Assembly: GCF_024734895.1 (NCBI RefSeq)
Contig: NZ_CP091430.1
Span: 7,007,501-7,071,500 of the forward strand
Length of the DNA: 64,000 bases
From: Paenibacillus spongiae
GTDB taxonomy: Bacteria > Bacillota > Bacilli > Paenibacillales > Paenibacillaceae
Reading direction: 5' to 3'
Each line of letters begins with the position of its first letter. Position 1 is the stretch's first letter. Below the pieces are notes generated by a model. That model saw only the letters and a list, made by a program, of their open reading frames with translations, had not been told where the DNA came from and did not search any database. Position numbers and translations under genes: made by a program. Positions 55,833-63,965 of the stretch are shown piece by piece.

Positions 55833-57326
55833 TTATAGACTCGACAATGATGATGATTGTGAATTAAATTTGTTAATTGCCGTTTCCATCGCAGTAAACT
55901 GTTTGTAATATTGTTTTTCAAGCATATTGAGACGTGTCAGCATCGCACTCTCACGCTTTTTCATCTGCTCAATTTCCTTGCCTATCGATGAATCCTTTTG
56001 GAAGGACATCGTTAAGTCGGTACTAACGAGAGATGTGCCCGCTTTTTTGGAAAGGTCCGTTAAGGCATCCATGGAAGACTTCGACATTTGCCTGAATACG
56101 CCTTTATCCGGATTCATGAAGAGATCGGTAACTTGATCCGGATTCGACTCCAACGCGCTGCGCAGCTTATTCTCATCGAGAATGAGTTTACCCTTCTCCG
56201 TGTAACTCCCCGTCGTAATTCCGATCGATAGTCTGTTACCGGAGCCGTCATCGATTCCGCCAATCAACGAGGTGGCCGAGAGACGAAGCTCCGTCGCCAG
56301 CTTGGTAAGCGTGTTATCGTTCCTTAGCGTACCGTTCCGTGCCTTCTCTTCCCAACGCTTGATATCATCGTCCGTCATTTCTTTCTTTTCTTCACTTGTC
56401 AACGGCATATAATTGCGATTGTTCACTTCCGAAAGTTCCGTATTAAGCGCGCCGATCAAGCTGTTATAATCCGCAACAAAGGATTTGATGGTGTCGATGA
56501 TCTTATTCGTATCCTGTACGGCTGTAATCATAGTCGGACTGCCCGCTGCCGTTTCGGCTTTTACGGTAAAATCGACGCCATTTACCGTGAAGCGGTTGGT
56601 GGAGCTCGTGTAATTAATTCCATTAACCGTTACGCTGGCATCCGATCCAGCCGTTATCGTCTGCTTCGTGACAGCTGGAGTCGGAACGGTTGGCGGATTG
56701 GTTGGTTCCACAGCTGGAGGAAAGTTTCCAATACTTAGTCCATTGGCGCCTGTCTGCGTTGCCGCCAGCGATAGCTTGCCTGATGCTGCATCGAAAACAG
56801 CTGTTGCCTTTAGCATACTGCTGGAATTATTAACCGCATTTGCCAAGTCGGCCAATTTGGCGTCCTTGTTTATGGCTATCGTTTTTCCGTTAATCGTGGC
56901 AAGTACATTGCCTGTCGGCTGTGGACCGCTACCTTCATCCTTCATCTCCAATGTAAATCCCAATTCCTCAAGTGTTTTCGAAGGATCCGCGAACGTATAA
57001 ACATCATTAGCAGCTTTCGCTACGGATGTAACCTGAACGGACAACGTTCCGGAAGCAGTCGAATTCGTAGCGTTAACGGTCAACGCGTTCGTGTCCCCAC
57101 TAACTTGCGAGGTTTTCGCCTTCATCACATTCGATACGTTATAAGTGGATAGCTTATTATTTCTAAAATCCACGATCTTCGTGCTCATCGTACGAAAATC
57201 CTCTTGCTTCCATTCTACCTTAACGCGATTCTTGATCATCTTGTCATAAGAAGATCGCCGGGCTTTCATAAGCTCCTTGACCATCGCATCGACATCCATG
57301 CCGGAAGCTAATCCAGAGAGTCTCAT
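55833..57326 (-). CDS. fliD: Flagellar filament cap protein FliD
   Basis: 497 residues. The N-terminal MRLSGLASGMDVDAMVKELMKARR and the C-terminal coiled region (EQMKKRESAMLTRLNMLEKQYYKQFTAMETAINKFNSQSSSL) are the conserved parts of the filament cap; the middle (about 80-300) is beta-rich and variable, with a proline/threonine-rich stretch near 210-222 that could be an exposed linker. AAGGAGG precedes ATG 57326. Confidence 0.95.
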   Translation of the reverse strand: MRLSGLASGMDVDAMVKELMKARRSSYDKMIKNRVKVEWKQEDFRTMSTKIVDFRNNKLSTYNVSNVMKAKTSQVSGDTNALTVNATNSTASGTLSVQVTSVAKAANDVYTFADPSKTLEELGFTLEMKDEGSGPQPTGNVLATINGKTIAINKDAKLADLANAVNNSSSMLKATAVFDAASGKLSLAATQTGANGLSIGNFPPAVEPTNPPTVPTPAVTKQTITAGSDASVTVNGINYTSSTNRFTVNGVDFTVKAETAAGSPTMITAVQDTNKIIDTIKSFVADYNSLIGALNTELSEVNNRNYMPLTSEEKKEMTDDDIKRWEEKARNGTLRNDNTLTKLATELRLSATSLIGGIDDGSGNRLSIGITTGSYTEKGKLILDENKLRSALESNPDQVTDLFMNPDKGVFRQMSKSSMDALTDLSKKAGTSLVSTDLTMSFQKDSSIGKEIEQMKKRESAMLTRLNMLEKQYYKQFTAMETAINKFNSQSSSLSSL

Positions 57327-57341
57327 TTTACATCCTCCTTC

Positions 57342-57698
57342 CTATACCTTCTCATCGATCATCATGCCTGTTAATTCAATAAGCCTGGCGGCGGCATCCA
57401 ACAATTTCTCTTCGGGAAATTGTCTAATCACTTCACCGCTTGCCTTATCCTTGATTTTGTACACGACTTGGTTCGTTTCCTTATGGACAGATCGCTCAAC
57501 CGTTGTTTCCGGTCCTTGAATAGCCTGCAAGATACGCTCAAGACTTTTTTTCAACTGCGGTCGATCGATGGACTCGTTATTGGTACTGGTATTACTACTA
57601 TTCTTATTCTCAATTACTGCTTCATTCCGCGAGCCGATGTGTGTACTCCCGTCTGTCATATAGCCTGTCGTGGTGTTTACTGATGAAATATTCATCAT
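57342..57698 (-). CDS. flaG: FlaG-family flagellar protein
   Basis: 118 residues: a disordered, Asn/Ser/Thr-rich N-terminus (about 1-48) and a compact FlaG domain (about 60-118, VHKETNQVVYKIKDKASGEVIRQFPEEKLLD). FlaG affects filament length in several bacteria; the exact role is not settled. Two ATG codons (57698 and 57695) follow GAGGTGG. First gene of flaG-fliD-fliS-fliT. Confidence 0.9.
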   Translation of the reverse strand: MMNISSVNTTTGYMTDGSTHIGSRNEAVIENKNSSNTSTNNESIDRPQLKKSLERILQAIQGPETTVERSVHKETNQVVYKIKDKASGEVIRQFPEEKLLDAAARLIELTGMMIDEKV

Positions 57699-57732
57699 CG
57701 TCGTTCCACCTCATCATGAGTTCTTATTAATA

Positions 57733-57760
57733 GTATCGGACTAACGGAGCTCCATTGTTA
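57733..57760 (-). promoter_or_regulatory. Weak sigma-D-like promoter before flaG
   Basis: Minus strand TAAC (57760-57757), 16-base spacer, TCCGATAC (57740-57733). It matches 3 of 4 and 6 of 8 consensus positions, with the same 16-base spacing as the flagellin promoter. The same stretch contains an inverted repeat GACTAAC/GTTAGTC. Confidence 0.4.
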
Positions 57761-57796
57761 GTCTCGATCATAAGAAACATACATAATTTCAATATT

Positions 57797-57832
57797 GAAA
57801 GAAAAGAGACCTTGGGAATCCCAAGATCTCTT
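57797..57832 (-). terminator. Rho-independent terminator after flagellin
   Basis: Minus strand AGAGATCTTGGGAT pairs with TCCCAAGGTCTCT (one mismatch), followed by TTTCTTTC. Confidence 0.88.
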
Positions 57833-57848
57833 TCTGAGCAACCGAGAA

Positions 57849-58640
57849 TTAACGGAGCAAGGACAATACGCCTTGTGGCTGCGAGTTAGCTTGCGCGAGC
57901 ATCGCTTGGGAAGCTTGCAGAAGGATGTTTTCCTTCGTAAGCTTAACCATTTGGCTTGCCATATCTGTATCGCGGATACGCGACTCAGATGCAGTAAGGT
58001 TCTCAACTGTCGTTCCAAGGTTGTTCGAAGTGTATTCAAGACGGTTTTGCTTCGCACCCAGAGTCGCACGCTGCGTCGAAACAGCCTTGATCGCAACTTC
58101 GATACTCGAGAGAGCGCCAGTCGTTCCGGAAGCTTTGAAAGCAGATGCTTTGCCAACGAAAGCAGTCGTCACGATACCAGAAATCGTAATTTGTTGTGTG
58201 CTGTCGTCTGCCTGGATGTTAATCGTACCCGTGTTGATATTGATGCCGTTGAACGTTGTCGAGCTCATGATGCTGTCGATTTGGTCCGTTAGTTCTGTCA
58301 GTTCCAAATCAATGTTGCCTTTATCCGAAGAGGAGTAAGTGCCGTTCGCTTTTTGAACAACGAGTTCTTTAATACGGCTCAGCATAGCGCTTACTTCGTT
58401 CATTGCGCCCTCAGCTGTTTGTACGAAGGAAACCCCGTCTTGAACGTTCTTTTGAGCTTGCTCGAGACCGCGGATTTGACCGCGCATTTTCTCGGAAACC
58501 GCAAGACCTGCAGCATCGTCGGCAGCACGGTTAATACGAAGACCGGAAGACAGTTTCTCCATGGACTTACCTGCAGCAGCATTGTTCAAACCCATGTTGC
58601 GGTGGGTGTTAAGAGCCGTAATATTGTGGTTAATACGCAT
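57849..58640 (-). CDS. hag: Flagellin
   Basis: 263-residue filament protein. The N-terminal D0/D1 region (MRINHNITALNTHRNMGLNN to about 130) and the C-terminal D1/D0 region (about 195-263, ending SLLR) are highly conserved. The surface domain between is short and Ser/Thr-rich (about 140-190), offering likely O-glycosylation sites for the Maf enzymes encoded next to it. Start is the ATG at 58640 after GGGAGG; a longer in-frame start at 58676 would read through the leader and is rejected. Sigma-D promoter and CsrA-type leader hairpin lie upstream. Confidence 0.97.
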   Translation of the reverse strand: MRINHNITALNTHRNMGLNNAAAGKSMEKLSSGLRINRAADDAAGLAVSEKMRGQIRGLEQAQKNVQDGVSFVQTAEGAMNEVSAMLSRIKELVVQKANGTYSSSDKGNIDLELTELTDQIDSIMSSTTFNGININTGTINIQADDSTQQITISGIVTTAFVGKASAFKASGTTGALSSIEVAIKAVSTQRATLGAKQNRLEYTSNNLGTTVENLTASESRIRDTDMASQMVKLTKENILLQASQAMLAQANSQPQGVLSLLR

Positions 58641-58649
58641 TGTAAAATT

Positions 58650-58686
58650 CCTCCCTGAATGGTTGTATGATCCCACATCCGTGTGG
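58650..58686 (-). promoter_or_regulatory. CsrA-type leader site of the flagellin mRNA
   Basis: In the RNA sense a 5-bp hairpin CCACA-CGGA-TGTGG (58686-58673) presents GGA in its tetraloop, and 16 bases later the ribosome binding site AGGGAGG (58656-58650) holds a second GGA. This two-site layout is the known CsrA target in the B. subtilis hag leader. Binding would block translation of flagellin. Confidence 0.75.
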
Positions 58687-58730
58687 TATACCGGCTAGAG
58701 GTCGGCCGCCCTTTGCCGGTTATGTAACTT

Positions 58731-58758
58731 ATATCGGGAAGGAATAGGACATTGTTTA
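58731..58758 (-). promoter_or_regulatory. Sigma-D promoter of flagellin
   Basis: Minus strand TAAA (58758-58755), 16-base spacer, CCCGATAT (58738-58731), one mismatch in the -10 and one base longer than the usual 15-base spacer. The TAA of the csrA stop codon forms the first three bases of the -35 element. Confidence 0.75.
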
Positions 58759-59004
58759 TAGCTCATCGCTATTTTTTTTAATTTGTTTAAATTGATTTTG
58801 AAGCTGCTCAAGACCGGTTATTGAAGCTGCGGACTCCCGGTTCGTTTCCTTGACCATCGTATAGATTTCCTTACGCAATATTTCGATATCCTTGGGAGCG
58901 TTTATACCGATCTTAACGGTATCCGCCGTTACTTCCAGAATCGTAATTTCAATATTGTCCTGAAGAATAACCGACTCGCCTTTCTTGCGCGATAGTACAA
59001 GCAT
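58756..59004 (-). CDS. csrA: Carbon storage regulator CsrA
   Basis: 82-residue RNA-binding dimer. MLVLSRKKGESVIL and the GINAPKDIEILRKEIY stretch near 34-49 are the family core; in B. subtilis CsrA blocks flagellin translation and is itself sequestered by FliW. The last 20 residues extend beyond the compact core. AAGGGAG precedes ATG 59004. It lies 14 bases after fliW and directly before hag, whose leader has a matching binding hairpin. Confidence 0.96.
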   Translation of the reverse strand: MLVLSRKKGESVILQDNIEITILEVTADTVKIGINAPKDIEILRKEIYTMVKETNRESAASITGLEQLQNQFKQIKKNSDEL

Positions 59005-59018
59005 GTGCGACTCCCTTC

Positions 59019-59456
59019 TTAGAGCTGCTTCGAGGCAGCGAACAATGGATGTCTCGTCGAATAGGCTGTCTTGCTTAGCACAACCTGTTTCGCAAGCTTG
59101 GAGCTTCTATTCATGATAACGGGCGCTACAAGGTTAACCGTGGCACTCTCAAGATCGCCATGAATACTTATTATCGCATGCACGCGCACTTGGTCGGGGG
59201 ATTGAATCCCAAGCTCTTCGATCGCGGAGTCGGGAAGATCGAACTCATAATCGGGATAGAACAAGAACGGATCCGCAATAACAAACATTAATTCAGGATC
59301 CTCGACCGCCTGCAGAAACTTGAAGGGCTCGTCCTGTTCGGGTGCCAACAACACAAACTTATGGTGGGTCTCGAAACCGGGTATACCTTTTGCAAAGGTA
59401 TAGAGGTGATCTTCATTTAATTCAATTTCACCGAAACGGTTCGTTAATAGTTTCAT
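59019..59456 (-). CDS. fliW: Flagellar assembly factor FliW
   Basis: 145 residues, small beta-barrel protein that binds CsrA or flagellin and so couples flagellin synthesis to export. NRFGEIELNEDHLYTFAKGIPGF near 6-28 and the FLFYPDYEFDLPDSAIEELGI region near 85-105 are typical. GGAGG is spaced seven bases from the ATG at 59456; a TTG one codon earlier is also in frame. Partner of csrA and hag, immediately downstream. Confidence 0.95.
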   Translation of the reverse strand: MKLLTNRFGEIELNEDHLYTFAKGIPGFETHHKFVLLAPEQDEPFKFLQAVEDPELMFVIADPFLFYPDYEFDLPDSAIEELGIQSPDQVRVHAIISIHGDLESATVNLVAPVIMNRSSKLAKQVVLSKTAYSTRHPLFAASKQL

Positions 59457-59482
59457 CAAAATCCCTCCGTTCTAACGCTATG

Positions 59483-59490
59483 ATATCGGT
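59483..59490 (-). promoter_or_regulatory. Sigma-D-like -10 before fliW
   Basis: Minus strand ACCGATAT (59490-59483), 7 of 8 positions, with no good TAAA at 15 or 16 bases. It lies just after the yviE terminator. Confidence 0.35.
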
Positions 59491-59498
59491 TCAGAATG

Positions 59499-59541
59499 AA
59501 AAAAGCTACAGAGCAAAACGACAACGTTTTGTCTATAGCTT
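59499..59541 (-). terminator. Rho-independent terminator after yviE
   Basis: Minus strand AAGCTATAGACAAAACG pairs with CGTTTTGCTCTGTAGCTT (short bulges) around TTGT, followed by TTTT. Confidence 0.9.
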
Positions 59542-59557
59542 ACGTGCTTTCCCACTC

Positions 59558-60127
59558 TTAGATCCGTAGGTCCAAATTCGTTACACGAAACTGGACGTTT
59601 GGATATTGCTCCATTGAAACACGCACGCTGCTGCGACGGTATTCGATTTCGGGCCGATATACTTGAGCGTTGATCTCCACATGACCTGGCGTTACTTGAA
59701 CATCCAGCGGGGGTATCGTGAAATGAATATCCACATTATCCGGTGTCGCAGGCCCGAATACCGAAAGTGCAGGTCCCTTCTCCATCAGCTGTTCCAGAGC
59801 CAAATCCGGTATTGGATTTACGCGGATACGCAGGTCTCCCATCCGGTTTCCCTTCTCGACAGTCTTGGCAATCCCCTGCAAGGCAATATCAGGCATCTGG
59901 GAATAAATCCGGTTCCAGAAAACGGTCGGCTTGCCGCCATGGAACGCCTCCCACATCCGGCTTTGATCGATATTAAGCTGGACTACCGGCATGGGAGCGC
60001 TGATTTGGGCCGGGGTGGATTCGATCTGCAATTCCGGGCGTCTCGTCTTTATGTCATATTGCCCCGGTTGAGATTCAATGCCGATTCGCCCCTTAATGGA
60101 CTCTGCTTGAATGATCGGTAAGAGCAC
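59558..60127 (-). CDS. yviE: YviE-like flagellar-locus protein (DUF6470)
   Basis: 189 residues, mostly predicted beta strand, with short repeated patterns (RPELQIESTPAQI, PPLDVQVTPGHVEINAQ, YRPEIEYRRSS). No signal peptide. It occupies the place of B. subtilis yviE between flgL and fliW, and the composition matches that family; function is not known. Starts with GTG at 60127 after AGGGG. Confidence 0.8.
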   Translation of the reverse strand: MLLPIIQAESIKGRIGIESQPGQYDIKTRRPELQIESTPAQISAPMPVVQLNIDQSRMWEAFHGGKPTVFWNRIYSQMPDIALQGIAKTVEKGNRMGDLRIRVNPIPDLALEQLMEKGPALSVFGPATPDNVDIHFTIPPLDVQVTPGHVEINAQVYRPEIEYRRSSVRVSMEQYPNVQFRVTNLDLRI

Positions 60128-60141
60128 TTACGAAATCGCCC

Positions 60142-61050
60142 CTATCTCAGGAAATCGACGAGCGTTGGCGAAATGACCTTGGCCCCGACAGAGAGTGAAG
60201 CTTGATAGATACTCTCGTTGACTTTGGATTCGATCAACAGCTTCTCGAAATCGGCGTCTTCGGTTTTGGACTTCATATCGGTCAAGTTAAGCTCGAGATC
60301 CTGAAGACGGTTCTGCATCAGCTCCACACGATTGACACGAGCCCCCACTTCAGATCGGGCATTCAAAATTTTGTCCATTCTGGACTCAATATTGCCGATT
60401 TGGGCCGATACAGCGCCCTGACTGCCCGCGGTCAGTCCTGCCATAATATTATCCAATACTGCAAATACGTTGTCCGTCTCGCCTACAGCTCCAAAAACCT
60501 GGTTACCTGTCAAGTTGATTGGAAGGGTGACCCCTACACCGACTGCATACGAAATCTCGCCCGTGTCCGTAACGACGGTCTTCGGATCAAAGTTAGGGGT
60601 ATTGGGATCATACGGCATCTTATCGAAGGTTTGTCCGTTGAACACGTATTTGCCGTTTACTTTACTGTTGGAAATATCGAGAAGCTGGTTCTTTAATTGA
60701 CTGATCTCATCGCGGATACTGTCGAGTGCAACTTGCGGATTGGTACCGTTTGAGCCTTGAACCACCAGATCTTTCACCCGATGCAGTACTTGCCCCGCTT
60801 GATCCAGAACCGTATCGTTAAAATCCAGCCACGAGAGGGCGGAATCCACATTCTTCTGATACTGCTCGTTGGAGGCCAGCTCCGTCCGGTAACGCAAGGA
60901 ATACGTGATGCCTACCGGGTCATCGGAAGCTTTGTTGATTTTCCGGCCCGTTGTCACCTGATTCTGCAGCTCCTGCATCTGCGTCAAGTTGCGGGTCAAA
61001 TTCCGTGTCAGCTGCATGTGCATCATGCTAGGCGTTACGCGCAGTGCCAT
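60142..61050 (-). CDS. flgL: Flagellar hook-filament junction protein FlgL (HAP3)
   Basis: 302 residues, flagellin-like ends (MALRVTPSMMHMQLTRNLTRNL near the start and ASLSVGAKVISPTLVDFLR at the end) around a beta middle. Joins hook-associated FlgK to the filament. AGGAGG lies before ATG 61050. Standard flgK-flgL order. Confidence 0.95.
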   Translation of the reverse strand: MALRVTPSMMHMQLTRNLTRNLTQMQELQNQVTTGRKINKASDDPVGITYSLRYRTELASNEQYQKNVDSALSWLDFNDTVLDQAGQVLHRVKDLVVQGSNGTNPQVALDSIRDEISQLKNQLLDISNSKVNGKYVFNGQTFDKMPYDPNTPNFDPKTVVTDTGEISYAVGVGVTLPINLTGNQVFGAVGETDNVFAVLDNIMAGLTAGSQGAVSAQIGNIESRMDKILNARSEVGARVNRVELMQNRLQDLELNLTDMKSKTEDADFEKLLIESKVNESIYQASLSVGAKVISPTLVDFLR

Positions 61051-61107
61051 CTTTGATTACCTCCTATAATTTAGTGCTAGTCGTCCGCTTCGAAAGCAAG
61101 CTAATCA

Positions 61108-62640
61108 TTAACGCCCTACAACACCGGTGCCGTTAATTAATTTCTCGAGCATTTGATCGAACGTTGTCATCACTCTTGCAGCCGCACTGTAAGCATGCTG
61201 ATATTTGATAAGATCGGACATCTCTTCGTCCAACGAGACCCCGCTGACCGATTGGCGGTTGCTATCGACCAGCTCCGTCTGGGCCACCGAGTTCTGATAC
61301 TGCCGGTAAGCTTCCTGCGATTGTACGCCGAGCGAGCCGACCATTGAATTATAAAAATTGCCGATCGTAGCTTCCGTAATGCCGTTGCCCGTCGCCGTCT
61401 GGTCGAACTTGAACGGGGTATCCTTAAGCTCGGACATAATGAGAGCCAGGGTGTTATTCCCTTTCACGACGGATGTTACCCCATTCGCTGTCGTAGTCCG
61501 CATGGAACTGGCGATCTTATTCGTATCGGCGCTGATGATGGGATTCAGCTGGATGCTTGCGGCCGTTATTCCATTCTCTCCAGCCTTGAAAGTGAAGAAA
61601 TCGAGGCCCGTTGTCGCCGGTTCCTCCAGCGTATAGCCCAGTTTATGCAGTCCATTAATGCCCTTAACCGTTATCGTCTCAGGAGCCGTAATCGGTGTTG
61701 TCGTTCCCGGCTTCACCGATCCGGCCGGAAGCGTAATTTGAATATCGCCATTAGCAAGCGTGTTAGCCATCGTATCCAGCTGACGCCGGTAATCGGCTAC
61801 ATATACATCCCGGGCAACGAACATCCCGTACACTTCGCCATTGTTCAAATCACCCGATTGAAACGCAGCCGTGAGCGAAGCGGAGGAAAGCTCCGTTACC
61901 ACGTCTCCTTCCACGAGATTCGTTCCTCCCATGGAAATCGAATAACCGTCCGCTTGCTCCACCACCTGAACGTTCACAATTTGGGATAACTGGTCCGTCA
62001 GCAAGTCCCGTTGATCCCGTAAATCGTTCGCATGGTCGCCTAGCGCCTCAATCTTGCGGATTTCGGCATTAAGCGAGGCAATCGTATTCAACATCGTATT
62101 GGCTTGCGTAGCTTTGACCTCAATATTCGTAGTCAGGTCGGCGTTTAAGTCTGTCAGCTGCTTGCTGATTTGATTGAAAGAGTCGGTAAGGGCTACAGCC
62201 GTCTCGCGTACAATCTTACGTCCCGTCACGTTCTCCGGGTCCTTGCTCAAATCGGACCAAGCTTGATAGAACTTATCCATGACCGTGCGAATGCCGCTGT
62301 CCGAAGGCTCGTTCACGATGGCCTCCAGCTTGCTTAACGTATCCGTCTGCACGGACCAGTTACCCACATATTTCGCTTGATTGCGGAACTGGTCGTCCAG
62401 GAAGGCGGTGCGGATCCGTGAAATGGCCGTAAATTCAACGCCCGTGCCCAGCTGGCCTGGAGCAGTCGAACGGTTCATGCCGAATGCCTCGATCGGACGT
62501 GAAGCCACCATGGTCACACGCTGACGCGAGTAGCCTTCCGTATTGGCATTGGCAATGTTATGCCCCACTGTATTAATAGCCGCTTGCTGTGTGAAAAGAC
62601 TTCTCTTCGTCGTCTCCAGCGTATGAAACGTAGATCTCAT
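61108..62640 (-). CDS. flgK: Flagellar hook-associated protein FlgK (HAP1)
   Basis: 510 residues. The rod/hook-type N-terminus (FTQQAAINTVGHNIANANTEGYSRQRV, residues 17-43) and the C-terminal HSAAARVMTTFDQMLEKLI-type helix (here YSAAARVMTTFDQML near 485-500) are conserved; the middle is variable. First junction protein above the hook. GGGGG lies before ATG 62640. Confidence 0.96.
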   Translation of the reverse strand: MRSTFHTLETTKRSLFTQQAAINTVGHNIANANTEGYSRQRVTMVASRPIEAFGMNRSTAPGQLGTGVEFTAISRIRTAFLDDQFRNQAKYVGNWSVQTDTLSKLEAIVNEPSDSGIRTVMDKFYQAWSDLSKDPENVTGRKIVRETAVALTDSFNQISKQLTDLNADLTTNIEVKATQANTMLNTIASLNAEIRKIEALGDHANDLRDQRDLLTDQLSQIVNVQVVEQADGYSISMGGTNLVEGDVVTELSSASLTAAFQSGDLNNGEVYGMFVARDVYVADYRRQLDTMANTLANGDIQITLPAGSVKPGTTTPITAPETITVKGINGLHKLGYTLEEPATTGLDFFTFKAGENGITAASIQLNPIISADTNKIASSMRTTTANGVTSVVKGNNTLALIMSELKDTPFKFDQTATGNGITEATIGNFYNSMVGSLGVQSQEAYRQYQNSVAQTELVDSNRQSVSGVSLDEEMSDLIKYQHAYSAAARVMTTFDQMLEKLINGTGVVGR

Positions 62641-62655
62641 GCTGGCGTTCCCCCT

Positions 62656-63156
62656 CTATCCTCGTGTATCGAACAAACCGTTCCTGGAGTTACCGTAACC
62701 TGGATTCTTCGGATGCTGATAGGTAATATCTTCGGTTGGATCCTCGACCATCAAATCGAGCGAATACTCAATGAACCGCAACGATTGGGTAATTAACTGC
62801 TGGTTCAACTCATTCGTTCTTCTCAGTTCATCCAATAAGTCCGACAGCTGCTGCTGAAGCTCGAGGAGCCGCTTCTTATCCTGAGCGTTCGTTACGATTC
62901 TTATGATATCCGTAATACTTCCGGCCCTCGTCCGGATAATGCCGAAGCTTAAGAAGTACTGATTGGCCTGTTGAATGCGCAGCTGCTCAAGCGCTTCCGC
63001 TTGTTGCATCTGCTGCCGTTCTTTCTTGGTTAGCGCATTGAGCTGCTCGACGTCATTGCTGATCAGAATCGGCTTCTTCTGGTTGGACGTTTCTAATAGC
63101 GCTTGATATATCTGCACTTGTTTCTCTAATGTTTCGACGATAGCAGCGCTGTTCAC
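62656..63156 (-). CDS. flgN: FlgN-family export chaperone
   Basis: 166 residues, largely helical with the coiled-coil stretch LTKKERQQMQQAEALEQLRIQQ near 47-68 and LLELQQQLSDLLDELRRTNELN near 98-119. FlgN-type chaperones guide FlgK and FlgL. Equivalent to B. subtilis YvyG. Starts with GTG at 63156 after AAGGTGAGG. Confidence 0.88.
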   Translation of the reverse strand: MNSAAIVETLEKQVQIYQALLETSNQKKPILISNDVEQLNALTKKERQQMQQAEALEQLRIQQANQYFLSFGIIRTRAGSITDIIRIVTNAQDKKRLLELQQQLSDLLDELRRTNELNQQLITQSLRFIEYSLDLMVEDPTEDITYQHPKNPGYGNSRNGLFDTRG

Positions 63157-63180
63157 GTATGCCTCACCTTCCGCAATCCC

Positions 63181-63444
63181 TTATTTCAAGAATGGCCATA
63201 CTTTCTCTGCAATCTTGCCGGCATCCACATGATAGGTACCGGTGCTGACCTCTTGCTTCAGCTCTTCAATCCGCTTCGTCCGCTCTGCATTGTTCACGCG
63301 GCTGTATGAGAGCATCTCCTGCGCTTCCGCCGAAATTTGCACTTCGTCGGTTTTACGTTTGCGTCCCATTTCGCCGGTTCGATGCTCATTGTGCTTCTGA
63401 TATGGGTTCACTGCGCCTATTCGCTGTGGTTCGTTTATTTTCAT
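63181..63444 (-). CDS. flgM: Anti-sigma-D factor FlgM
   Basis: 87 residues. MKINEPQRIGAVNPYQ at the start and the C-terminal sigma-binding helices (VQISAEAQEMLSYSRVNNAERTKRIEELK, KIAEKVWPF) fit FlgM. It holds sigma-D until the hook is complete. TTGGAGGGATG lies before ATG 63444. The strong sigma-D promoter upstream gives negative feedback on its own regulon. Confidence 0.94.
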   Translation of the reverse strand: MKINEPQRIGAVNPYQKHNEHRTGEMGRKRKTDEVQISAEAQEMLSYSRVNNAERTKRIEELKQEVSTGTYHVDAGKIAEKVWPFLK

Positions 63445-63471
63445 GTTTCATCCCTCCAACCTGTTGACGAC

Positions 63472-63508
63472 AATAAAAAACCGATAAACTCTTTAAGAGT
63501 ATTATCGG
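63472..63508 (-). terminator. Terminator after yvyF, containing the flgM -10 element
   Basis: Minus strand CCGATAATACTC pairs with GAGTTTATCGG (one bulged base) around a TTAAA loop, then TTTTTTATT. The 5' arm includes most of the sigma-D -10 sequence, so transcripts beginning at that promoter lack the 5' arm and should escape termination. Confidence 0.85.
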
Positions 63509-63528
63509 CATAATCCATTCAAAATTTA
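63502..63528 (-). promoter_or_regulatory. Sigma-D promoter of the flgM operon
   Basis: Minus strand TAAA (63528-63525), exactly 15 bases, GCCGATAA (63509-63502), one base from the consensus TAAA-N15-GCCGATAT. It drives flgM-flgN-flgK-flgL-yviE. Confidence 0.85.
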
Positions 63529-63548
63529 TAGAAATTGTTACCGAACCG

Positions 63549-63965
63549 TCAATTTCGGTCTCTAAGACTATCCTTAATCCGATAGGAGGCCATTGATGAC
63601 GTAGGAGCGCTCTCCGATTCTTTGGAAAGCTTCCCTTTGTTCTTGTTCACATCCTGCAGCAGCCGCGCTCTGCAGTTGGCGCACATATTGTTCTCACGAA
63701 TCAGCGTTCCGCAGACCTCACATGGATATCCCAAATTCGGGGCGCCGATCAATGAAATCCGGCCTTCACGTATAAATTTCGTTATTTGCGGGACGGACAC
63801 CTCGGTCGCTTCGGACAGCTCGTGAATCGTGCTGCCTCTGTTTTTGCGCAGATAGTCCGCGCAAATCATATATTGCGCATCCACTTCCTTGATGCAAGCT
63901 GGACAAATCTCACGAAAGTTCTTGGCAAATAGTTTTCCGCATTTAGGACAATTGTCGAGTTCCAA
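63549..63965 (-). CDS. yvyF: YvyF-like flagellar-operon protein with zinc ribbons
   Basis: 138 residues. Cysteine pairs (CPKCG near 6-10 and CPAC near 21-24, then CEVCG near 88 and CANC near 101) suggest two zinc sites, around a helix-turn-helix-like segment (IHELSEATEVSVPQITKFIREGRISL near 48-73). It matches the YvyF/TIGR03826 family that precedes flgM in Bacillales; it may be a regulator, but the role is not known. Starts with TTG at 63965, eight bases after GGGGGG. Upstream genes lie beyond the window. Confidence 0.87.
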   Translation of the reverse strand: MELDNCPKCGKLFAKNFREICPACIKEVDAQYMICADYLRKNRGSTIHELSEATEVSVPQITKFIREGRISLIGAPNLGYPCEVCGTLIRENNMCANCRARLLQDVNKNKGKLSKESESAPTSSMASYRIKDSLRDRN

